Below are positions 1-8,230 of a stretch of 38,446 nucleotides of DNA, one piece after another (positions within the stretch are counted from its first letter, which is position 1; each line of letters begins with the position of its first letter). Source of the stretch: Pseudomonadota bacterium (lineage in GTDB: Bacteria > Pseudomonadota > Gammaproteobacteria > Burkholderiales > Burkholderiaceae_C). Made by a program: the position numbers and the translations under genes. The notes below the pieces were generated by a model, which worked only from the letters and a program-made list of their open reading frames with translations, was not told the DNA's origin and made no database searches. The DNA lies in contig JAKBBK010000026.1 in assembly GCA_021808525.1 (NCBI GenBank), forward strand, positions 1 to 38,446, in the 5' to 3' direction.

Positions 1-215
1 TGGTCAATCCGGCCGCGCGCACCGATCCCAAATCCCCCATCGCCGGCATGCCCATCCTGGACGCCTACAAGGCCAAGACGGTCATCGTCAACAAGCGTTC
101 CATGGCCACCGGCTATGCCGGACTGGACAATGATCTGTTCTACCTGGATAAAACCATGATGGTGTTCGGGGATGCCAAGAAAGTGATCGAGGACATCGCC
201 AAGGCCATCGAATAA
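1..215 (+). CDS. pntB: NAD(P) transhydrogenase subunit beta, C-terminal end (partial)
   Basis: This is the last 70 codons or so of a gene that starts upstream of the window. The reading frame begins at base 3 and ends with TAA at 213-215. The peptide carries the end of the NADP(H)-binding domain III of proton-translocating transhydrogenase: [10 protein letters not shown], the NKRSM segment, the [11 protein letters not shown] stretch and a final helix with DAKKVIEDI. PntB sits in the inner membrane and couples hydride transfer between NADH and NADP+ to proton movement. The recognition rests on these conserved motifs. A strong hairpin follows the stop, so the gene is probably the last of its operon and separate from the catabolic genes that converge on it. 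Confidence 0.9.
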   Translation, partial: VNPAARTDPKSPIAGMPILDAYKAKTVIVNKRSMATGYAGLDNDLFYLDKTMMVFGDAKKVIEDIAKAIE

Positions 216-219
216 CCCA

Positions 220-275
220 GGCAGACGGGGGGCGGTGCGTGCGCGGGGCCGGCCCGCGCACGCGCCGCGTCTGCC
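220..275. terminator. Large hairpin between convergent pntB and amidohydrolase genes
   Basis: An 11-bp perfect stem (237-247 with 253-263) has a 5-nt loop. It continues through one mismatch and a bulge into CGG/CCG and then an 8-bp outer stem (220-227 with 268-275). No T-run follows on either strand, so it is not a classical intrinsic terminator. It lies exactly between two converging genes and could stop transcripts from both sides. Confidence 0.5.
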
Positions 276-321
276 CAGGTCGAGGCACCACGCAAGGCGC
301 GGCGCCGCGGGGGATTCGCGC

Positions 322-1149
322 TCAGGCGAATCCGAACAGCGCCGCGGCGCTGTCATGCATCAGCTGCTGGCGCTCCGACGCGGAGAACATGCGCTCCCAG
401 CGCCGCAGCATCGGACCGAAGTCCAGGCGGAACGGCGCCTTCAGGTAGGGCCAGTCGGAGGCCCACATGCAGCGCTCGGGGCCGAAGGCCCGCACCAGGG
501 CCTCGATGTAGGGCTGCACATCGTCGAAGGGAAACGGCGACTCGGCGAACTTGGCCTCCCCCGAGAGCTTCACCGCGGCGCGGCCCTCGCGCCCCAGCGC
601 CAGCAGGGCCTGGAAACCCGGCTGCCGCAGACCGCGGGAGATGACCGGGCGTCCGCAGTGGTCGAACATCAGGCGCAGGTCGGCGATGCCCTCGAGCAGC
701 GGCAGGAGTTCCACGAGCTGGTCGCCCTCGACCTGGAACTGCGCCCACATGCCCAGCTCGGCCAGGCGCTGCAGCAGCGGGCGCAGGCCCGCATAGTGCG
801 CGACTCCGTACATGGCGGGATTGAAGGCCACGCCCAGCACGCCCCGGGCCTGCAGCTGCGCCAGTGTCTGCAGCGAGGCGTCCTGGGGCAGCACGACGAT
901 GCCCTTGAAGCGGCCCTTGCCGGTGTCGAGCGCGTGCAGCAGGCAACGGTTGTCCACGTTGTAGCCCGAGTTCGGCCCGACCAGCAGGGCCTTGCGGACG
1001 TTGAAACAGTCCATCACCTGCTCGAAGTAGCCCTGCGCGCCGATCTCCTGCCCCTGGGGACGATAGGCCACGTCGGGGGCGTAGGGAAAATGCTGCGGAT
1101 CGAGCAGATGGCAGTGGGTGTCGATCTTGACTTGGTCGAAAACATTCAT
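322..1149 (-). CDS. Amidohydrolase-family TIM-barrel hydrolase (PDC lactonase-like)
   Basis: A 275-residue metal-dependent hydrolase of the amidohydrolase_2 type, the family of 2-pyrone-4,6-dicarboxylate lactonase and related lactonases and decarboxylases. Visible signatures are the first-strand DTHCH motif (His12, His14), MFDHCGRP in the middle of the barrel, and WASDWP near the C-terminus, which supplies the conserved Asp. Length is normal for the family. It is the last gene of the minus-strand cluster, 30 bp after aroE. In that setting it probably hydrolyses a lactone or cyclic intermediate of hydroaromatic-acid breakdown. The exact substrate cannot be read from sequence. It has no signal peptide and is likely cytoplasmic. 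Confidence 0.8.
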   Translation of the reverse strand: MNVFDQVKIDTHCHLLDPQHFPYAPDVAYRPQGQEIGAQGYFEQVMDCFNVRKALLVGPNSGYNVDNRCLLHALDTGKGRFKGIVVLPQDASLQTLAQLQARGVLGVAFNPAMYGVAHYAGLRPLLQRLAELGMWAQFQVEGDQLVELLPLLEGIADLRLMFDHCGRPVISRGLRQPGFQALLALGREGRAAVKLSGEAKFAESPFPFDDVQPYIEALVRAFGPERCMWASDWPYLKAPFRLDFGPMLRRWERMFSASERQQLMHDSAAALFGFA

Positions 1150-1179
1150 GGGGTGTGGGCGCGCTGGAACGCTTCGGGT

Positions 1180-2016
1180 TCAGAAGGTGGCGGCGAGGGC
1201 CGCGCGCAAGGCGTCGCTGATGCGCGGCTGCACGCCGAACCACAGCTCGAAGCCGCGACGCGCCTGGTTGAGCAGCATGCCCAGGCCGTTGACCGTGGCG
1301 TTTCCCCGCGCTCGCGCGGCCGCCAGCAGGGGCGTCTCCAGCGGGATGTAGATCACGTCCGACACCAGGGCGCCGAGGGGCAGGCGATCGAGCCGCAGGT
1401 CCAGCGGGGGATGGCCGTGCATGCCCTGGTTGGTCGTGTTGACCAGCAGGGCCACGTCGGCCAGCGCCTCGTGGCGCTCGCTCCAGTCGTGCACCTCGAC
1501 CTTGGCCCCGAACTCCGCGGCCAGGGCCTCGGCCTTCTCGCGCGTGCGGTTGATCAGGCGAATGCGCGGCGCGCCCTCGTCGAGCAGGCTCAGCACCACC
1601 GCGCGCGCCGCGCCGCCGGCGCCCAGCACGGTCACCGGTCCCGCCGCCGCGCTCCAGTCGGGCTTGGCGTCGCGCAGGCACTGGATGTAGCCGTAGCCGT
1701 CGAAGTTGTAGCCCGTCAGGGTGCCGTCGGAATCGGCGACCACCGTGTTGACCGCGCCCATCCTGCGCGCCAGCGGATCGATGCGATCCAGCAGGGGCAT
1801 GATCGCGACCTTGTGCGGAATGGTCACGTTGCAGCCCGCGATGCCCAGGGCGCGCAGCCCGCGCACCGCGTCGGCCAGGGCCTCGGGCCGCACCGGGAAC
1901 AGCCCGTAGGCCGCCTGCAACCCATGCTCGCGCACCCAGAAATTGTGGATCGTGGGCGAGCGCGAATGCGCGACCGGCCAGCCCATCACTCCTGCGAATC
2001 GGAAGCTCTTATCCAT
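1180..2016 (-). CDS. aroE: Shikimate (or quinate/shikimate) dehydrogenase
   Basis: A 278-residue AroE-family enzyme that interconverts shikimate and 3-dehydroshikimate with NAD(P)H. It has the SRS shikimate-binding serines at residues 18-20, NVTIPHK with the catalytic Lys69, GYNFDGYG with Asp106, the glycine-rich LGAGGAARA nucleotide loop near 131, and an NTTNQGM segment. ATG at 2016 is preferred because GGAG lies six bases upstream. An in-frame ATG two codons earlier (2022) would overlap that site. It lies 20 bp after the citryl-CoA-lyase-like gene in a catabolic operon, so a dissimilatory role is more likely than aromatic amino-acid synthesis. A second, more divergent AroE homologue lies at 14359-15237. 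Confidence 0.9.
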   Translation of the reverse strand: MDKSFRFAGVMGWPVAHSRSPTIHNFWVREHGLQAAYGLFPVRPEALADAVRGLRALGIAGCNVTIPHKVAIMPLLDRIDPLARRMGAVNTVVADSDGTLTGYNFDGYGYIQCLRDAKPDWSAAAGPVTVLGAGGAARAVVLSLLDEGAPRIRLINRTREKAEALAAEFGAKVEVHDWSERHEALADVALLVNTTNQGMHGHPPLDLRLDRLPLGALVSDVIYIPLETPLLAAARARGNATVNGLGMLLNQARRGFELWFGVQPRISDALRAALAATF

Positions 2017-2036
2017 GGTCATCTCCGTGTTCTTGT

Positions 2037-2891
2037 TCACTGTGGATTCGTGTCGCCGCGCTCGGGCAGCTCCCGGCGCGGCGGGCCGGCGTAGCGGTAG
2101 TCGATCTCCTTGGGCATCGGCCCCTTGATGCGGCCGCCCTGCTGCTTCTGCTCCCAGGCATGCGCGAGGATGCCCACCGAGCGCGAAAGCACGAACAGGC
2201 CGCGACCGAGCTCGGGCTCGAAGCCCAGTTCGCAGAAGATCACCGCCGTGATGCCGTCGATGTTCATCGGAATGGGCCGGCTGCGGCTGCCGCGCAACGC
2301 CGACTCCACGGCCCGGCCGATGCGCGCGAAACGCCCCTCGACCACCCCGTCGGCCACCGCGCGGTCGACCAGCGCGAACAGCGGCTCGGTCCGCGGATCG
2401 ATGGGATGGAATCTGTGGCCGAAACCCGGCACGATCTTGTCGCCGGCGGCGCGGTGGCGCTCGAGCACCCGCGCGGCGGCCCGCGGCAGATCCGCCTCGG
2501 CATCCGGCTCGGCCTCGATCTCGCGATACAGCTCCATGCACTGCTGGCCCGCCCCACCGTGCACGTCGTCGAGCACGTTGACCGCCGAGGCCATCGCGCC
2601 ATTGACCGGCAGGCCGCAGCTCACCGCCATGCGCGAGATGGCGATGGATGGCGCATGGGGCCCATGGTCGACCCCCGGCACCAGCGCGGCCTCCAGCAGC
2701 GAGGACTGCGCGCGCGTGGGCAGTTCACCCCGCAGCATCAGCCAGATCATGTCGGCGAAGCCCACCTTGCCGATGAGTTGCTCGATGGGATAGCCACGAA
2801 TGGCGATCTGCCCCGGGTGGATGTCGATGATCGAGGTGGTCCACCAGTCCGAGGCCTTGCGCAGCAGCTCGGCGTCTTCCGTCTTGCTCAT
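2037..2891 (-). CDS. Citryl-CoA lyase-like (citrate synthase fold) protein
   Basis: A 284-residue member of the citrate synthase superfamily, much shorter than true citrate synthase (about 430) and close to the small citryl-CoA lyases. All three catalytic positions appear intact: His111 in HGGAG, His159 in PGFGHRF, and Asp212 in NIDG. The SRSVGILAHAWEQ segment that binds CoA and carboxylate follows. Such proteins cleave citryl-CoA or a related 3-hydroxy-3-carboxyacyl-CoA to acetyl-CoA and a 2-oxoacid, or run the condensation in reverse. It lies only 9 bp after a CoA-acylating aldehyde dehydrogenase, which suggests the thioester comes from an aldehyde. The start has a GAGGA site upstream. The true acyl-CoA substrate is unknown. 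Confidence 0.8.
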   Translation of the reverse strand: MSKTEDAELLRKASDWWTTSIIDIHPGQIAIRGYPIEQLIGKVGFADMIWLMLRGELPTRAQSSLLEAALVPGVDHGPHAPSIAISRMAVSCGLPVNGAMASAVNVLDDVHGGAGQQCMELYREIEAEPDAEADLPRAAARVLERHRAAGDKIVPGFGHRFHPIDPRTEPLFALVDRAVADGVVEGRFARIGRAVESALRGSRSRPIPMNIDGITAVIFCELGFEPELGRGLFVLSRSVGILAHAWEQKQQGGRIKGPMPKEIDYRYAGPPRRELPERGDTNPQ

Positions 2892-2900
2892 GGTCTGTCC

Positions 2901-4325
2901 TCAAGCTTCCAGCGCGGGATCGTAGAACTCGCCGAACAACTCGGCGTCGGAGGGCCGGTCCTCGGCGATGGGCACCGACACCCAGGTGGTGTTGAGGTAG
3001 TGCTTCAGGTGCACGTTCTCGGAGACGATGTTGCCGCCCCAGGTGCCGCAGCCCAGGCTGGAGGTCATGGGCATGCCGTTGTTGAAGGCCCCGGCATTGG
3101 CCTTGGACTGCGGCTGGCGCACCATGATGCGGCTGACCGGGGCCGCCATGGCCAGGCGATGGATGTGGTCCTGGTCGAAGGAGTAGATGCCGCAGGAATG
3201 CCCCTTGCCTCCGACCTCGTACACCGCGCGCATCATGTCCAGGGCCTGGTCGAATCCTTCGTAGCGGTACACGGCGAGCAGGGTGGTCAGCTTTTCCCGC
3301 GAGAAGAAGTGCTGCTTGCCGATGCCGTCGCCGTGCACGATGATGAACTTGCGATCCTCGGGAATCGTGAACCCGGCGGCACGCGCCAGCGCCTGGGGCG
3401 CGATGGCCACGGTGCCCGGCAGGCGGTGCCCCTCGTCGTCCCACATCACGCGGCGCAGCGCCGCCTTCTGCTCCTCGCTGGCCAGGTAGCCCCCCTCGGC
3501 CTGCAGGGCGGCCAGCAGCCCGTCGAACACCGTGGAGTCGATGATCAGGTTGCCATCGGCCGAGCAGCCCGAGCCGAAGTCCGAGGTCTTGGACAGGCGC
3601 GTGTTGCGCGCCGCCTCGGCCAGGTCGGCGGTCTGGTCGATGATCATGGTCGAGTTGCCCGCCCCCACCCCGTAGGCGGGGGTGCCCGAGCTGTAGGCCG
3701 CCCGCACCATCGGCTGCCCGCCGGTGGCGATGACCAGGTCGGCGCGCGCCATCAGGGCCTGCGACATGGGAATGTTCACCCGGGTCAGGCACTGCAGCAG
3801 ATCCGCCGGCGCGCCCTCGCGCTCCAGGGCCTCGCGCATCAGGCGCACGGTCTCGAAGGAGGTCTTCTTCGAGCGCGGATGCGGGGAGAAGATCACCGCG
3901 TCGCGCGCCTTGATCGCGTAGATGGCGTTGCCGGCGGGGGTCAGGTCGGGGTTGGTGGTGGGCACGATGCAGGCGATCACGCCCACCGGCTTGCCGTACT
4001 TGACGATGCCCTTCTCGGGGATCTGCTCGATGATGCCCACGCTCTTCTGGCGCAGGGCGTCGCGCAGCACGCCGCGGATTTTCATGCGCTTGCCCATGCG
4101 GCTGTCGGGGTCGCCCAGGCCGCTTTCCTCGATGCCCTCGGCGACCAGGCGGGTGAAGGTCCGCTTGTTGGCCACGGCCCAGGCGATGGCCTGACACAGC
4201 CGGTCGACCCGGGCCTGGTCGTAGGTCTCGACGATCGCCAGCGCCTTGCGGGCACGCTCGAAGGCCTGGTCGAGCTCGGCCTGCTGCTCCTCGGTGATCT
4301 CGCTCTTGCTTTGCACTTCAGCCAT
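2901..4325 (-). CDS. CoA-acylating aldehyde dehydrogenase (SauS/EutE-like)
   Basis: A 474-residue acylating aldehyde dehydrogenase, converting an aldehyde plus CoA and NAD(P)+ to an acyl-CoA. It shows VPTTNP with the conserved Asn125, a catalytic cysteine at 254 in FGSGCSADGN, GKGHSCGI, and the GCGTWGGN segment near the C-terminus seen in AdhE, EutE and sulfoacetaldehyde dehydrogenase SauS. It resembles SauS in size and in these motifs. The start has AGGAAA close upstream. It is 45 bp after a non-acylating aldehyde dehydrogenase and 9 bp before the citryl-CoA-lyase-like gene. No sulfoacetate-CoA ligase is seen nearby, so sulfoacetaldehyde is only one possible substrate. A citrate-semialdehyde-like compound is another. 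Confidence 0.85.
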   Translation of the reverse strand: MAEVQSKSEITEEQQAELDQAFERARKALAIVETYDQARVDRLCQAIAWAVANKRTFTRLVAEGIEESGLGDPDSRMGKRMKIRGVLRDALRQKSVGIIEQIPEKGIVKYGKPVGVIACIVPTTNPDLTPAGNAIYAIKARDAVIFSPHPRSKKTSFETVRLMREALEREGAPADLLQCLTRVNIPMSQALMARADLVIATGGQPMVRAAYSSGTPAYGVGAGNSTMIIDQTADLAEAARNTRLSKTSDFGSGCSADGNLIIDSTVFDGLLAALQAEGGYLASEEQKAALRRVMWDDEGHRLPGTVAIAPQALARAAGFTIPEDRKFIIVHGDGIGKQHFFSREKLTTLLAVYRYEGFDQALDMMRAVYEVGGKGHSCGIYSFDQDHIHRLAMAAPVSRIMVRQPQSKANAGAFNNGMPMTSSLGCGTWGGNIVSENVHLKHYLNTTWVSVPIAEDRPSDAELFGEFYDPALEA

Positions 4326-4370
4326 TTTCCTGCATCTCCATGGTGAATTCAGGGGCGGCGCCGTGGGACC

Positions 4371-5903
4371 TCAGCGGCGCACGAAGGGGTTGCTCACGTC
4401 CAGCCCGGGGGAGAGCCAGACGCACTTGGTCTCGAGGTACTCGTGGATGGCATCGACCCCGGACTCGCGGCCGATGCCCGATCGCTTGAAGCCGCCGAAG
4501 GGCGAGGTGTAGCTGGTCGCGCGGTAGTTGTTGACCCAGACCGTGCCCGCCTTCACGCGTTCCGTCACGTACAGCGCGCGCTGCAGGCTGCCGGTCCATA
4601 CGCCCGCGGCCAGGCCGAACTGCACGTCGTTGGCGATGCGCACGGCCTGCTGCTCGTCGTCGAAGGCGATCACCGACAGCACGGGCCCGAACACCTCCTC
4701 CTGGGCGATGCGCATGCCGTTGTCGACGTCCACGAAAATGGTGGGCTCCACGAAACGGCCCGAGCCGATGTCCGGGCGGGCCCGCCCTCCGGCCACGCAG
4801 CGCGCGCCCTCGGCCTGGGCGATGGCGATGTAGCTCAGCACCTTGTCGAACTGGGCAGGCGTGGCGATGGGCCCGATCTGGGTCGACGGATCGGCCGGAT
4901 CGCCCAGTCGGATGTCGCGCACGAAGTCCACCAGCCGGGCCACGAAGGCGTCGTGGATACTGCGCTGCACCAGCAGGCGCGATCCGGCCTGGCAGGTCTG
5001 TCCCGCGGCCGCGAAAATCCCGCTCACCACGCCCAGCAGGGCGCGATCCAGGTCGGCGTCGTCGAACACGATGTTCGGGGACTTGCCGCCCAGCTCCAGC
5101 GTCACGGTCTTCAGTCCGCGCGCCGCCGCTTCATAGATCTTCTGGCCCGCGATCTCGCCGCCGGTGAAGCCCACATGCGCGACTTCCGGATGCTCGACCA
5201 GCGGCGCGCCGACCTCGGCGCCGAATCCGGTCACCACGTTGACCACTCCGGGCGGGAAGCCGGCGAGGCTGAACAGCTCGGCGAATTCCAGCATCGACGC
5301 CGAGGTGAATTCCGAGGGCTTGATCACCACGGTGCAGCCCGCCGCCAGGGCCGGCGCCAGTTTCCAGCTGGTCAGGGTCAGGGGCGAATTCCACGGCGTG
5401 ATGATCGCCACCACCCCCTTGGGCTCATGGCGCGTGTACGACAGCACCCCGGGCTTGTCGGTGGGGATCACGCTGCCCTGCACCTTGTCGGCCAGGCCCG
5501 CGTAATACTGGAAGTACTCGGACAGATAGTCGACCTGGGTGCGTACCTCGGCGGCCAGCTTGCCGTTGTCGCGGCGCTCGATCTGCGCCAGGCGCGGCGC
5601 ATGCTCGCGGATCAGCTCGGCCAGCCGGCGCATCAGGGCGCCGCGCTGCGAGGCATTCAGCGCCGGCCAGGTGCCGGACTCGAAGGCACGCCGCGCCGCG
5701 CGCACCGCACGATCGACGTCCTGCGCGCAGCCGCGCGGGATCAGCGCCCAATCGCGCCCCGTGTAGGGGTCCTCGCTGGGGAAATAGCGCCCCGTCTCGG
5801 GCGCCACGCAGGCCCCATCGATGTACAGCTGGTAGCGCTGGAGGCCCTCGCCTCGGCCCATCACGGGGTCGGCACCGGAATCGTCGGACAGGGTCGGATC
5901 CAT
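4371..5903 (-). CDS. NAD(P)-dependent aldehyde dehydrogenase
   Basis: A 510-residue aldehyde dehydrogenase superfamily enzyme that oxidises an aldehyde to the free acid. Asn172 (in PWNSPL), general base Glu270 (in LELGGKSP) and nucleophile Cys304 (in GQTCQAGSR) are all present, with FGPVLSV and FGGFKRSGIGRE at the C-terminal side. ATG at 5903 has no strong ribosome-binding site, and Met15 is an alternative that would trim a non-conserved leader. It belongs to the minus-strand catabolic run, 66 bp after the dehydroquinate dehydratase gene. It may act on the same aldehyde as the acylating enzyme next door, or on a different one. The substrate cannot be told from sequence. Confidence 0.88.
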   Translation of the reverse strand: MDPTLSDDSGADPVMGRGEGLQRYQLYIDGACVAPETGRYFPSEDPYTGRDWALIPRGCAQDVDRAVRAARRAFESGTWPALNASQRGALMRRLAELIREHAPRLAQIERRDNGKLAAEVRTQVDYLSEYFQYYAGLADKVQGSVIPTDKPGVLSYTRHEPKGVVAIITPWNSPLTLTSWKLAPALAAGCTVVIKPSEFTSASMLEFAELFSLAGFPPGVVNVVTGFGAEVGAPLVEHPEVAHVGFTGGEIAGQKIYEAAARGLKTVTLELGGKSPNIVFDDADLDRALLGVVSGIFAAAGQTCQAGSRLLVQRSIHDAFVARLVDFVRDIRLGDPADPSTQIGPIATPAQFDKVLSYIAIAQAEGARCVAGGRARPDIGSGRFVEPTIFVDVDNGMRIAQEEVFGPVLSVIAFDDEQQAVRIANDVQFGLAAGVWTGSLQRALYVTERVKAGTVWVNNYRATSYTSPFGGFKRSGIGRESGVDAIHEYLETKCVWLSPGLDVSNPFVRR

Positions 5904-5969
5904 TTCGTGTAGGGAAATAGCGTTCTATTCGTAGGTCGCGCAAGCGCCAGCCCGCGCTCGACCGCCGGG

Positions 5970-6752
5970 TCAACGCGCGGCCAGGGATTTCTGCAGCACG
6001 CCCAGCACGCTACGCAGTTCCTCGATGGGAATCTGGCCCGGCGCCGAAGCGCTGGCGCCCACCGCGAAACTCACCGTGGAGCCGAACATCCAGCCGATCA
6101 GCCGGGTCAGGGCGCCGTAGGGCCCCATGGACATGGTGATCAGGGGCATGGACACGCGACGCGAGGCATCCAGCGTGGCCTGCAGCAGCCCGAGCACGTC
6201 GTCGAGTTCGCGCGGCATCACGGCCACTTTCGCCAGGTCGGCGCCGAGCTGCTGCGCCTTGTCGAAGCGTTCGGCCAGCTCGGCCGCGGCCGGCGTGCGC
6301 TGGAAATCGTGAAAGGAAGCGATGAGCAGGGCCCCGCAGGATCCGGCCGCCTGCTGGGCGCGCCGGAAATGCTCGGGCTCGCTGCTGAGCTCGCAATCCA
6401 CGAAATCCACCAGCCCCTCGGCGCACACCGCCTCGATGCCGCGGCTGACGGTGTCCTCGGAGGCGCGGATGGGCTGTCCGCCCTCGCGGATCGAGCGCCT
6501 CGTATAGATCAGGGGAATGTCCGCGGCGATGCGCCGCAGTTCCCGCGCCGCCTCGACCATGCGCGCCACGTCGTCGAGTGCCTCGAAAAAGTCGACCCGC
6601 CATTCGAGCAGGTCGGGGCCCTTGGACAGCACCGCCGAGGTTTCGGCGCGCAGCCCCTCCAGGTCGCGCGCCACCAGCGGCGCGCACACCAGGGGTTCGG
6701 AGCCGCCGCCGACCACGCGGCCGCGCAACAGGATGGTCTTGCTCATGTTCAT
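5970..6752 (-). CDS. aroD: 3-dehydroquinate dehydratase, type I
   Basis: A 260-residue class I dehydroquinase that forms a Schiff base with 3-dehydroquinate and eliminates water to give 3-dehydroshikimate. It shows LEWRVD with Glu50 and Arg52, YTRR with the usual following EGG, SFHDF with the catalytic His148, KVAVMP with Schiff-base Lys175, and SFAVGASASAPGQIP closing the active site. Many proteobacteria use the unrelated type II enzyme for biosynthesis, so a type I copy in this cluster suggests quinate/shikimate catabolism. An in-frame Met three codons downstream is an alternative start. It lies downstream of the porin gene across a gap holding a hairpin and heptamer repeats. Confidence 0.92.
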   Translation of the reverse strand: MNMSKTILLRGRVVGGGSEPLVCAPLVARDLEGLRAETSAVLSKGPDLLEWRVDFFEALDDVARMVEAARELRRIAADIPLIYTRRSIREGGQPIRASEDTVSRGIEAVCAEGLVDFVDCELSSEPEHFRRAQQAAGSCGALLIASFHDFQRTPAAAELAERFDKAQQLGADLAKVAVMPRELDDVLGLLQATLDASRRVSMPLITMSMGPYGALTRLIGWMFGSTVSFAVGASASAPGQIPIEELRSVLGVLQKSLAAR

Positions 6753-6773
6753 GGCATTGCCCTTGGAGGCCGG

Positions 6774-6801
6774 GGCGTCCCGCCCCGCGAAGCGGGACGC
6801 C
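6774..6801. terminator. Perfect 10-bp hairpin between porin and aroD
   Basis: GGCGTCCCGC at 6774-6783 pairs perfectly with GCGGGACGCC at 6792-6801 around an 8-nt loop. It lies just downstream of the porin stop codon on the minus strand. There is no U-tract, so it may be an attenuating or mRNA-stabilising hairpin that keeps porin expression higher than that of downstream genes. It directly abuts the heptamer repeat array. Confidence 0.5.
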
Positions 6802-6835
6802 TTCAGGCTTCAGACTTCAGACTTCGAACTTCGAA
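6801..6835. repeat. Five tandem heptamer repeats (CTTCRRR)
   Basis: Five head-to-tail 7-bp units fill 6801-6835: CTTCAGG, CTTCAGA, CTTCAGA, CTTCGAA, CTTCGAA. They lie in the 92-bp gap between the porin stop and aroD, touching the hairpin. The array is not coding on either strand in any supported gene. Similar short intergenic heptamer arrays occur in some bacteria, but no function can be assigned here. Confidence 0.75.
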
Positions 6836-6844
6836 CCGCGGGGA

Positions 6845-8146
6845 TCAGAACTTGTACATGAAACCGACCTGCACCCCGGTGATGCGCTTGCCCTTGAGGT
6901 CGGAGGTGGAAAAAGCCTTGGTCAGCGGCGCCGAACCCGACTCGTCGAAGGCGGCGTTGGAGTCGTTGCTCAGGCTGTCCACCAAAGCGTACAGGGTGGT
7001 GTTCTTGATGCCCGTGTAGTAGCTGCCCACGGCCATCCCCTTGGCACCGTTGTTGGAATTGTTGCTGTCCTTGATCTGCCCGTACAGCGCGCCCACGCGC
7101 AGTGCGCTGGTCAGGTCATAGTCCGCCGAGATCTGGTAGATGTTGTAGTAGTCGTTGATCGCGGAGCTGGTTCCCGTCAGCGGAACCCCGCCCGGATAGG
7201 CGCCGCCGATGCCGCTGAAGCCGCTGCCCGGACCGACGTTCGAGCGCACATAGGTCAGATACACCTTGCCGTGGCCATAGTTGTAGTCGGCGTAGGCGTT
7301 CTGGTACTCGCCCTTGGTGCTGTAGGTGGCATTGGCCGGGGCGTTGGCCCACAGGCCGTTGTAGCCCACGTCGAAGGGTCCGTTGACGTATTCGGCGCCG
7401 AGCTGGTAGACGGCGCCGTTGCTGCCCACTGTGCTGCCGTTGGCCGAGCTCAGCGCGTAATGGGCCTGCAGCTGCAGGCCGTCGAACACCGGCGAGCTGT
7501 ACGACAGGTCGTTGTCGAAGCGCGCCGGCACGCCGAAGGCGTTGACCACCGAGCCCAGGGTACGCGAGGTGAAGTCGACCAGGCCGCCGTGGAAGAACGC
7601 GATGGTCTCCTGGCGACCCACGCGGAAGTCGCCGTAGGGGGTCTGCACGCCGGCCCAGGCCTGGCGATCGAACAGTCGCCCGGCGCCGGGCTGGCTGCCG
7701 TTGGTGAAGTCCAGGCTCTGCTCGACGTCGAAGTGCATGGCATAGCCCGGCGACACGGTGTGCTGCCCGGTCATGCCCAGGCGACTGCGCAGCAGCGCGC
7801 CGTCCTCGATGGCCGTGAGATTGCGCCCCGAGCTGCTGTGCATGTAGTTGCCGTACTGGTCGATGTCGCCGTAGATCGTGACCGAGTTGTCCTTGCCGCC
7901 GAACTGCAGCGGATTGGCGTTGGCCTCGACCTTGGCCGGCGCGGCGGCCTGGGTGGCCACCACCTTCTGGGTTGCGGCCGCCTGGGCAGCCGTGTGGGCC
8001 TGCTCGGCCTTGAGCTGCTGGACTTCCTGGGTGAGCTTTTGCAACTGGGCCTGCAGATCCGAGAGCTGATCGGCACGGGCCGGCAAGGCCACCGAGAATG
8101 CGCCGATCGACAACAGGGCCGCGGGGATGAGTTTCAGACGATGCAT
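6845..8146 (-). CDS. Outer-membrane porin with N-terminal coiled coil (DcaP-like)
   Basis: A 433-residue Gram-negative porin. ATG at 8146 has AGGAG eight bases upstream and opens a signal peptide (positively charged MHRLK, hydrophobic core, cleavage after ALPARA). Residues from about 27 to 55 form a heptad-like coiled coil rich in Leu and Gln (DLQAQLQKLTQEVQQLK), followed by an Ala-rich linker. The beta-barrel starts at VTIYGDID and ends with the terminal phenylalanine (GFMYKF) needed for outer-membrane assembly. This layout resembles DcaP-type porins, which admit dicarboxylates and other negatively charged substrates. Its place inside the hydroaromatic cluster suggests it is the entry pore for the substrate acid. 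Confidence 0.85.
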   Translation of the reverse strand: MHRLKLIPAALLSIGAFSVALPARADQLSDLQAQLQKLTQEVQQLKAEQAHTAAQAAATQKVVATQAAAPAKVEANANPLQFGGKDNSVTIYGDIDQYGNYMHSSSGRNLTAIEDGALLRSRLGMTGQHTVSPGYAMHFDVEQSLDFTNGSQPGAGRLFDRQAWAGVQTPYGDFRVGRQETIAFFHGGLVDFTSRTLGSVVNAFGVPARFDNDLSYSSPVFDGLQLQAHYALSSANGSTVGSNGAVYQLGAEYVNGPFDVGYNGLWANAPANATYSTKGEYQNAYADYNYGHGKVYLTYVRSNVGPGSGFSGIGGAYPGGVPLTGTSSAINDYYNIYQISADYDLTSALRVGALYGQIKDSNNSNNGAKGMAVGSYYTGIKNTTLYALVDSLSNDSNAAFDESGSAPLTKAFSTSDLKGKRITGVQVGFMYKF

Positions 8147-8230
8147 GGTTGGTCTCCTCGTTGTGGATGATCTTGTTGTCCGCAAGAAACGGACGGGCTG
8201 AGAAAGCGTCAAGACGACGCGGCAAAAAAA

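Noticed and set aside
235..2094. Long open frame on the plus strand opposite the amidohydrolase and shikimate dehydrogenase genes
   Set aside because: Rich in Arg, Gln, His, Ala and Gly with no domain, and it lies antisense to two well-conserved genes. It is a product of GC-rich codon structure.
2160..4346. 728-codon open frame antisense to the citryl-CoA-lyase-like and acylating dehydrogenase genes
   Set aside because: Low-complexity His/Gly/Ala/Val composition, no recognisable fold; the opposite strand holds complete catalytic motifs.
6801..6835. CRISPR-like array
   Set aside because: Units are 7 bp in tandem without spacers; no cas genes are present.
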